Assembly: GCA_963978545.1 (NCBI GenBank)
Contig: OZ021729.1
Coordinates: 81,074,670 to 81,138,669, forward strand
Length of the DNA stretch: 64,000 nt
Direction: 5' to 3'
From: Linyphia triangularis
Taxonomy: Eukaryota > Arthropoda > Arachnida > Araneae > Linyphiidae
Position numbers and translations under genes: made by a program. This document shows positions 57,431 through 64,000 of the stretch, one piece after another. A model generated the notes under the pieces. It searched no databases. It was given only the letters and a program-made list of their open reading frames with translations, and was not told where the DNA came from. How positions within the stretch are numbered: the first letter of the stretch is position 1; every line of letters begins with the position of its first letter.

Positions 57431-59400
57431 AACCAGTTTGAGCTCAAAATCACTAAAATAAGTTGCGAGTGAAAAAGTCAGTAATGTATATAAAGGATTT
57501 AAATAGAAACTTTGTTTCATTCGTTGATTTTTAATCCGTACTTTTTTTTTTTTAGTATAGAGAGATTACTAAATCATACAATAGTTATTTGCGCTGCGTT
57601 AAGTTTGCATGAAAATGATACTATGAATAAACTAACTATTTATTCTACAAACAAACAATCGCAAAGATATGTCCCGAAACTAACTACACATAAAGACCTA
57701 CCAATCAAACACAATCACAAATAACATAAAATATTATTAAAACCATACCCAATCTCACAGAGCAGAGGAGAAAAAAAAAATCACTTCCTTCCTTGTGAAA
57801 TTCACATTTCCAACTATAAATTATTTCTTAAGAAAAGTTAGGGTTTCCAAACGTAACTATGTTCACATTAAATGTTAGTATTACCAATTATAAATATATT
57901 TTCAAGTAAAGTGTTAGCAAAAAGGTGGTAAAAAGAAAAAAAAGTACACTTCAAACATTAATTCTTCTTAGTTACTTGGTCTGCCACGCCTATTCAAATA
58001 TTTTCTTCCGATTAGGGAAACATTAAACCTCTAGTAACCTCAGAAATGAAATGTACAAATGAAGTGAGTTTTCAGAAATGGATAGTGAGGGTTGAATTAA
58101 TTATAAGTGATTAACTTTGACTGCGAATATATCAATACATATTAATTTTGCGGGCTCTACTTCAAATTACAAATACTATTCATTTTCGTTCATAATTATG
58201 AAAATATGCAGAATATGCGGTGGTTTTTGAACACTCTGTATAGGAGATACTGAATCTGATGTGAAATGTCACCCCACCGCACAAATATTTTGCTTTGTTG
58301 GAAAAGAAAAAGCTAGGTGGTATTTGCGCATATAATAAGATGTTCCCTACAATGGATCTTTTCCATAAATGAGAGAATCGTGGCATTTGCGTACAGATAA
58401 ATGTTTCAAGCATAGGACTTCAACATAAATGAGAAAGATGTAAAAATGCCACATTCGCACTAATAATTTCCTGTGCTGTTAATTCTTGCTCTTCTACCCG
58501 TCATTTCAACGCGAGATGAGTTTCACTATAATTTCGAATTGAAAGCAATCAATATCAAATTTGGAGTAACATTAGCAATAACACGATAAAAACAACACAT
58601 TTGTACACCTTGCCTCTTTACATCACAAGCTGCGCTTAGCAAGAGTTGTAAAAATCAGCGTAAAGAAATGAAAATCGAAAACGAACGTTGTGTAAACAAT
58701 AAGGTGATTGGGAAACTTGGCAAAACAGTCCAAAGCTTGTGCAGGAAAGACGTAACTCCTCTATCATTATACTTCTCTTGTAATCACGATTGCTATGAGA
58801 ATCCAAACGTTTCCAGTATACTTCGCAATTTTCAATGAGAATCATGGGCGTTGGTAGAATTATTTGCAGGGGCTCGCAAAACCTGCTGGATCTTTGTTCA
58901 TATCGTTAAGTTTTCAGAAATATTGATTGCATGTCCTAATGAAGTATAAATTTTAAAAATGCATACATTTTCTTTTTGAGAATGATTTAAAAAAAAAATC
59001 AAAAAGTATATATTTAAAACCCTCTCTGTAGATTTTGATTGGCACCTTTCGAAAGACAAAATAGTAATAATATTATCCATAAAAAAGTTTTTAATATAAA
59101 TCCTTTATATGCATTGCCAATTTTTGTATTCATTAACAAAGCACAAGTTTCTGTTGCCAGCGTGTTCTTGGTGTTGGCATCTAATTTTAAATATTAAAAA
59201 CATCTCTATCAGCAAAATATATGTATCAAAACTAGAATTCTACTTTCAGCCTTAGTATTTATTTATTTTGCAAATTACATGATGAATAATCTCCTGGCGA
59301 TAGGTTTGAAAACAACAGGTGAAATAATAAATTTCTGCCGAGAATCTGTGCTCTAGTAGATAGGCTCCTCCAATTTCAATTGAATTAAACTCCGCAAGCC
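57431..59400. other. Intergenic sequence upstream of the dehydrogenase gene
   Basis: No gene or repeat terminus is recognised; frames at 58180-58413 and 58636-58845 have no support. A promoter is expected near 59400-59600 but no motif can be defended. Confidence 0.4.
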
Positions 59401-59607
59401 GTTGCTATCGAGACTAAGTTTCCAATGACGTCATTCCCTTTAAACCATTCAACTTACGAGACCGCATTGCTTCTTCCCCGCTGAGCCGCGAAAACAAGCT
59501 TTTTTAATACTTCGAACACCAATAATAAAATAAAATGAAGACCAGTAATGAAATTCGTTCTTGTTAGAAAGAAATGGCATTACTTTCGAGTGCTTCGTGA
59601 AAGAATC

Positions 59608-59739
59608 ATGGCTGTAGAAAGTGTTCTGGTGACCGGCGCTAACAGAGGGATCGGCCTCGAGTTCGTTCGACAGTTCGTGCAGTCTGAGAAACCGCCAAGG
59701 TTCGTGTTCGCCACCGCCAGGACGACCGACAACCAAAAA
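59608..59739 (+). CDS. Dehydrogenase exon 1
   Basis: ATG to NQK, then donor A/GTGAGT, 44 codons, phase 0. It contains TGANRGIGLEFVRQF. A foldback element begins about 25 bases past the donor. Confidence 0.9.
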
Positions 59740-62512
59740 GTGAGTGAAAAGACCAGCTCAGTCCAGCTATGTTACGATCTTCTAGCCCAGTGCATTTAGA
59801 AACTACTTTCTATAACCACCTTGACATTTGGTGAGTAGGTACGAAAAATGATTACTTAATGGAGTGACATAAATTGTTTTCGTTTGACGTTTATCTATTA
59901 TAAATCAAAATTAAAATAGCAAAAGGCAAAAACAAGTGGAGCCACTGCATATGCATTGACGTAAGGATTTCAAATATGAAATAAAATATATTAGACGCTA
60001 TTTACGAGTTTTTAATTTATGTCATTTCATTAAGGTGATCGTTTTTTTTTTACCTACTCACCAAATTTCAAGGTTTTATGCCAAGTAGTTTGTAAATGCA
60101 CTGTGGTAGAAGATTGTTACATAGTGAGTATAGGGAATGATCCTTACTAGGAATTCCTCTTAAGTTGATCTCATTAGGCCATTGTTTTCAATTGCTAAAA
60201 AGTGTGGTCCGTTGTCCGTCCCGACTTAACGTTTGGGCATGCGCAGAGGAAGGGCATTATGTGGTCATGAGCCTGCTCCACCTGCTTCTATAAACAGAGA
60301 TGTATGCTGACGTTGTTCATTTGTATTCATGTATCGATGTTTTATAAAACTCAAATAAAAAAAGTTTGTAATGAACTTGGACTTAAGGCCCAGGGTAAAC
60401 TGCAGATAGGTCACAAGTCGATTATTTTTATTGCTGTTTTTTGGCAATTGCTGAAAACATAAATTTTTCAATGGCAGCTATCTTATACGCATGCGCGATT
60501 TTGAGGAAAACCCTTAATGACAGGTCCCATGGTCCCAACACGTATGCAAAAGTTGAACATCGTAGGTCAATCCATTCGAGAGTTATGTTGACCACAAACA
60601 TCCAGATATGCAACAAATGTAGAAATGTAATAAAAAAAATATTAAAAAAAAAAAAAAAAAAAAAAACACTGCGAATTTTACTTTCAATTACCCATATGTA
60701 TACACAGAGCTAGAAATGTAAGTAGACGCGGGGTAGACGTACTCCCACTTTTCAAAAAATACCCATGAATAACCCCAATTGTAATACCACTGAAATCCAT
60801 CCCTCCACTTCGAAAAACACTCAATCCCCCTAAAAACTACTAATGAAAAATGACCATGGGACTTACCACTAAGGTTTTCGTCCGAATCGCGCATGCGCAT
60901 AAGAGGTAGCTGCCATTGAAATAATCATAATTTTCAATGATTGATAAAAAACGACTCCAAAGATTTTGATCAAGTGGTAATGCCTCTTAAGGTGTTCTAA
61001 ACATACCCACCACCGAAATTCCCGTAGAAACGTGATAAAAGCGTAAAAAGTTGAGAAACAAGCGCCTTGAATACAGAGTTCTCTGCACTTGAGCATCATC
61101 CATCAACGATTGATTTTATGTGTTTCACGCACAAGAAAGGACAATGTAATGTCCCTATCGAAGAAAATCACCAATTTTGCCATTTTATCGTAGATTTTTG
61201 TTTTTTGTTTTTTTTTTGTTCATGTAAAAAGTATTACCAAAAACATCGCCAAACTGGCCATTTTTATTTAAATGAGAGAAAATATTTCAAATTTTAATGC
61301 AATGACCAATATTATCGTGCAATTGAAAGTTGTGCAATGTTCCACACCTCTAGTTGTTTATCGAATGCAACACTTTCATAATCCTATATTGCATAATTGA
61401 AAAAAACTAATATAAATTGATCTTCATTTTCAAATATTTGTTGTCTAATACATTGACTTTCAATGTAATTTTACAGTTTAAAATTATTTCTTTAGTTTAA
61501 GTTTTTATCCCAATATACTAAAAAGTTTATGCCCAGGTTATAGCCGTGTATATCTGAAAAGTAGTTTTTATAAAAAAAAAAGTGCCTCTCAAATTAATAG
61601 AACAATGTGTGGTCCACAAAAAAATAGTTGAGAGGAGCGGGAAAGGGGGGGGGGGAATAGAACGGAGCAAACACAGCTGACTTGAAAGTAAAATAGTAAG
61701 GATCGTATAAACGCGATAATTCTGTGAGTTTCTTCTTATGGAAGAATAACGACATTGACTTAAAAAAAATCTATTTTTAGAATTTATTACAAAGTACGTC
61801 TAAAATGTAAGCGTTCTTTAACCGGTGTTAGTGAATGCTATGAAAATATCAGTGTTTAGAAAAATTTATTAAGAATACAGATTATTTGAAAATAATTTTT
61901 TAAAATTAAAATTAAGAAACAAGTTTTAGCTATTACCACGAACTCCAAAAAACGGTAAATGTAGTCCATGTGTTTTGAATTATTTCTATATTAAACTCTT
62001 GGGGGGGTGGAATTTTCTAGGAACTTGACGATATAAAGAAGAAAGCGCCAGAAGGAGTGAAAGTGATTCTAATTCCGTTGGGTAAGTAACTCTTAGAATT
62101 GCAATCACAGTACAAAAAGAAAGAACGAATCTTTAAGAAAAAGTATAGTTGTAATTTGTCACCTCTTAATAACGTTTTAAAATAAAAACTTCGTTTAATT
62201 TTGGTACACCTTTTCACTCTAAGGATTTTTTTTTTTTTGCTTTTAAAAACAATTTTCAAAATTCAAAAATTATGCAATTTTTAGTGTAGAGTGTCCCTTT
62301 AAGTTGCATATTCTGTTGTAGATGTGACGAAAGACGATGAGATATCCGCAGCCCGCCAGGTTGTGGAGTCTGCTGTCGGGGATGCGGGTCTCCAGCTGCT
62401 GGTCAACAACGCTGGAATCCTGCAGATTATACGCAGGTTCCCCAACACTACGGAGGAGAACCTTATGCGACACTTCGCCACGAACACTGTCGCCCCCATC
62501 AAGGTGTTTAAG
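59608..62512 (+). CDS. Short-chain dehydrogenase/reductase, sniffer/C-factor type (first three exons; runs off window)
   Basis: Exons 59608-59739, 62021-62081 and 62322-62512 join in phase (GT/AG throughout), giving 128 residues. The Rossmann cofactor motif TGANRGIG is at 9-16, the DV of the adenine pocket at 65-66, and NNAG at 93-96, followed by N114. The family reduces carbonyl substrates with NADPH in the cytosol; sniffer protects neurons in flies. The start at 59608 gives the usual short MAVESVLVTGAN lead; an upstream in-frame ATG at 59548 would add 20 residues not typical of the family. The catalytic Ser, Tyr-x-x-x-Lys and C-terminus are not in the window, so activity cannot be judged. 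Orthology to sniffer rather than another C-factor-like paralogue is open. Confidence 0.9.
59765..60149. mobile_element. Foldback element, TAGTAAGGATC family, copy A (left end eroded)
   Basis: The left arm (CCCAGTGCATTTAGAAACTA, TTTGGTGAGTAGGTACGA) is inverted at 60000-60149, ending GTATAGGGAATGATCCTTAC then TA. The intact left terminus seen in copy B is missing here. Confidence 0.75.
60150..60415. other. Intron sequence, nothing recognised
   Basis: No repeat terminus or frame of note. Confidence 0.4.
60420..61350. repeat. Two repeat family R1 pieces, head to head
   Basis: 60420-60640 is R1 inverted (GCATGCGCGATTTTGAGGAA, GAGAGTTATGTTGACC). 60850-61350 is R1 direct (CGCATGCGCATAAGAGGTAG, ATGCCTCTTAAGGTGTTCTA, TTGTGCAATGTTCCACACC). 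Between them is a poly-A run and TTTCAATTACCCATATGTA, also seen at 4070. Confidence 0.55.
61351..62015. other. Intron sequence before exon 2
   Basis: AT-rich, with a G-run at 61645-61655. No feature. Confidence 0.4.
62021..62081 (+). CDS. Dehydrogenase exon 2
   Basis: Acceptor AATTTTCTAG, donor G/GTAAGT. It encodes ELDDIKKKAPEGVKVILIPL and the first base of Asp65. Confidence 0.9.
62322..62512 (+). CDS. Dehydrogenase exon 3
   Basis: Acceptor TTCTGTTGTAG (the G at 62321 closes the intron), donor AAG/GTACTC. It encodes Asp65 to Lys128 with LLVNNAGIL. A related foldback element begins 49 bases past this donor. Confidence 0.9.
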
Positions 62513-62561
62513 GTACTCACCCCAAAAGAAAGTCACACCTCTCTAATTTAAGAGGAAGATC

Positions 62562-62958
62562 TAGTAAGGATCATTCCCTATACTCGCTATGTTATAGTCT
62601 TGTAACCCAGTGCATTTAGAAACTACTTTCTATAATCACCTTGACATTTGGTGAGTTAGGTACGAAAATGATCACTTGATGAAATGCCATAAATTGTTTT
62701 CATGTGAAGTCTCTCTATTAAAAATGAAAATTAAAGTACCAAAAGACAAAACCAGGTGGAGTCACTGCATATGCATTGACGTTAGGATTTCAAATATAAA
62801 ATAAAACATATTAGACGCTATTTTCGAGTTTTTAATTTATTCATTTCATTAAGTGACATTTTTCGTACCTACTCACCAAATTTCAAGGTTTTCTACAAAG
62901 TAGTTTCAAAATGGACTGTGCTAGAAGATTGTGCGAGTATAGGGAATGATTCTTATTA
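62562..62958. mobile_element. Foldback element, TAGTAAGGATC family, copy B
   Basis: The ends TAGTAAGGATCATTCCCTAT and the inverse TAATAAGAATCATTCCCTAT start inverted arms of about 120 bases (with ACTTTCTATAATCACCTTGA and TTTGGTGAG(T)TAGGTACGA on the left, both inverted on the right). The TA at both tips may be the target duplication. Confidence 0.8.
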
Positions 62959-62959
62959 T

Positions 62960-63285
62960 ACGTTTAGACAAACTTACTTGAATCCATTGAATACGCTACA
63001 ACGAAGAGTGTGAACAGGTTTTACTACGCTCTTATTGGCTGATTGGAACGATATGTGACCAATTCTTTAAAACTCTTTTAGTATCCGTGGTATGTAAAAT
63101 AAAATATTAGTTAAAATTTACACTTAAAAGCGCTTATTTTCTTTTTGTTATCGGTGTATGTTTAAGTTTGATATAAAACTATGTGCGCAATATTGCTAAA
63201 AGTTGTGATTTGCTCGGAACTATATCTTGACGCGGAAGGATCCATCCTACAGAGTATACTCAAGACTCAAGTAATGTTGTCTCGA
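62960..63285. other. Intron sequence, partly repeat-derived
   Basis: GGTTTTACTACGCTCTTATT then GGCTGATTGG near 63015 is the inverse of a block near 26476. Otherwise unassigned. Confidence 0.35.
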
Positions 63286-63289
63286 GGTA

Positions 63290-63965
63290 TAATAGCCCGA
63301 GAGGCGACTGCAATTTTTGGACCTCATCGAACATCATTCTGAATTTTTTATAGAGATTTGAGAAAAGTGAATAGATTAGGAATCCGCTGGTCTGCTGTGG
63401 CAAAAATGGCCGAAACTGATCCAAAATCGACTTGGAATGAGTTGAACTAAAATCCGATTGCCAAATATGTCATAACTTGCCAAAAATAGAACCAACTTTT
63501 TAGTCTGGCAACCCTGCATTTTGATTTTCAATGAGAAAAAGCGCAAACGATTTTTGATTTCTGGCTTGGAAAATGTGTATCTTTTAAAAGTAAGCCAAAT
63601 TGGCGACATCAGTTACGTCATCCGTGACGTAATGTTTTTTGCCAACTTGGCTCTTTTTTAATAGATGCAAGTAGACCGTCGCCAGATATCTAAATCGTCT
63701 GCAACCTTCTTAATTGATAATTAAAGAGTGAGGGTTACCAAATTAAAAAAAAAAAAAAAACGCTCATTATTTGGCAAGTTATGGCTCATTTGGCAATGGG
63801 ATTTAGTTCAACTTATTAAAAGTCGATTTTTGACCAGTTTCGGCCATTTTTGCCACGGCAGACCAGTGGATTCGTAATCTACTCACTTTTCTCTAATTTC
63901 TATAAAAAAAATCAGAATGATGTTCGATGAGGTCCAAAAATTGCAGTCGTCTCTCATTCTAATAG
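63290..63965. mobile_element. Long foldback element, copy 2
   Basis: The left end CGAGAGGCGACTGCAATTTT is inverted at 63940-63955. The arms cover nearly the whole length, and the centre AGCCAAATTGGCGACATCAG faces GCCAACTTGGCT. The first half matches the inverse of the right arm of copy 1 closely. Confidence 0.78.
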
Positions 63966-64000
63966 GACTTACTCTTAAGGCACTTGAAGGTGTTAAAAAG

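Noticed and set aside
62299..62546. Overlapping frames on both strands around 62.3-62.5 kb
   Set aside because: They are shadows of dehydrogenase exon 3.

Overview
This is a 64 kb piece of an AT-rich, intron-rich, transposon-packed animal nuclear genome. The AP endonuclease has a very long basic, AT-hook-like N-terminal extension of the kind known from arthropod Rrp1 proteins, and the mobile elements (hAT, Tc1, Helitron, BEL/Pao, tRNA-derived SINEs) also fit an arthropod or related invertebrate. I cannot name the species. Most short open frames are chance or repeat translations.

Only two host genes are secure. On the minus strand, positions 19969 to 1941 hold a complete seven-exon AP endonuclease gene (Rrp1/APEX1 family, 638 residues predicted). 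All exon phases agree and a poly(A) signal lies about 95 bases past the stop. On the plus strand, from 59608 to the window edge, are the first three exons of a short-chain dehydrogenase of the sniffer/C-factor type. Its catalytic YxxxK exon is outside the window. A possible 54-residue two-exon gene lies inside intron 1 of the endonuclease gene.

The rest is nested mobile DNA. Intron 6 of the endonuclease gene (2059-8372) holds a 4.1 kb hAT element with a broken transposase. A complete Helitron and a short repeat (family R1) sit inside that hAT element, and another hAT-type miniature element lies further along. The region 20.8-28.3 kb is a mosaic of a diverged 120-140 bp satellite, SINEs, hAT miniature elements and a 650 bp foldback. 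From 30232 to 46294 lies an apparent 16.06 kb terminal-inverted-repeat element that splits a Helitron cleanly in two and leaves a 2 bp (AA) duplication. Its right end has expanded into a 22-unit, 91 bp tandem array. From 49652 to 54573 a 4.92 kb element with different CCC-starting termini interrupts a decayed BEL/Pao integrase. It leaves a 2 bp (GA) duplication whose removal restores the local host frame. It carries spliced-looking exons of its own. The two elements may belong to one superfamily.

The remainder (57-64 kb) holds a 40 bp minisatellite grown inside the BEL/Pao RNase H remnant, satellite, R1 copies and long foldback elements, two of them in introns of the dehydrogenase gene. I found no transposase in the 16 kb or 4.9 kb elements, so what moves them is the main open question.
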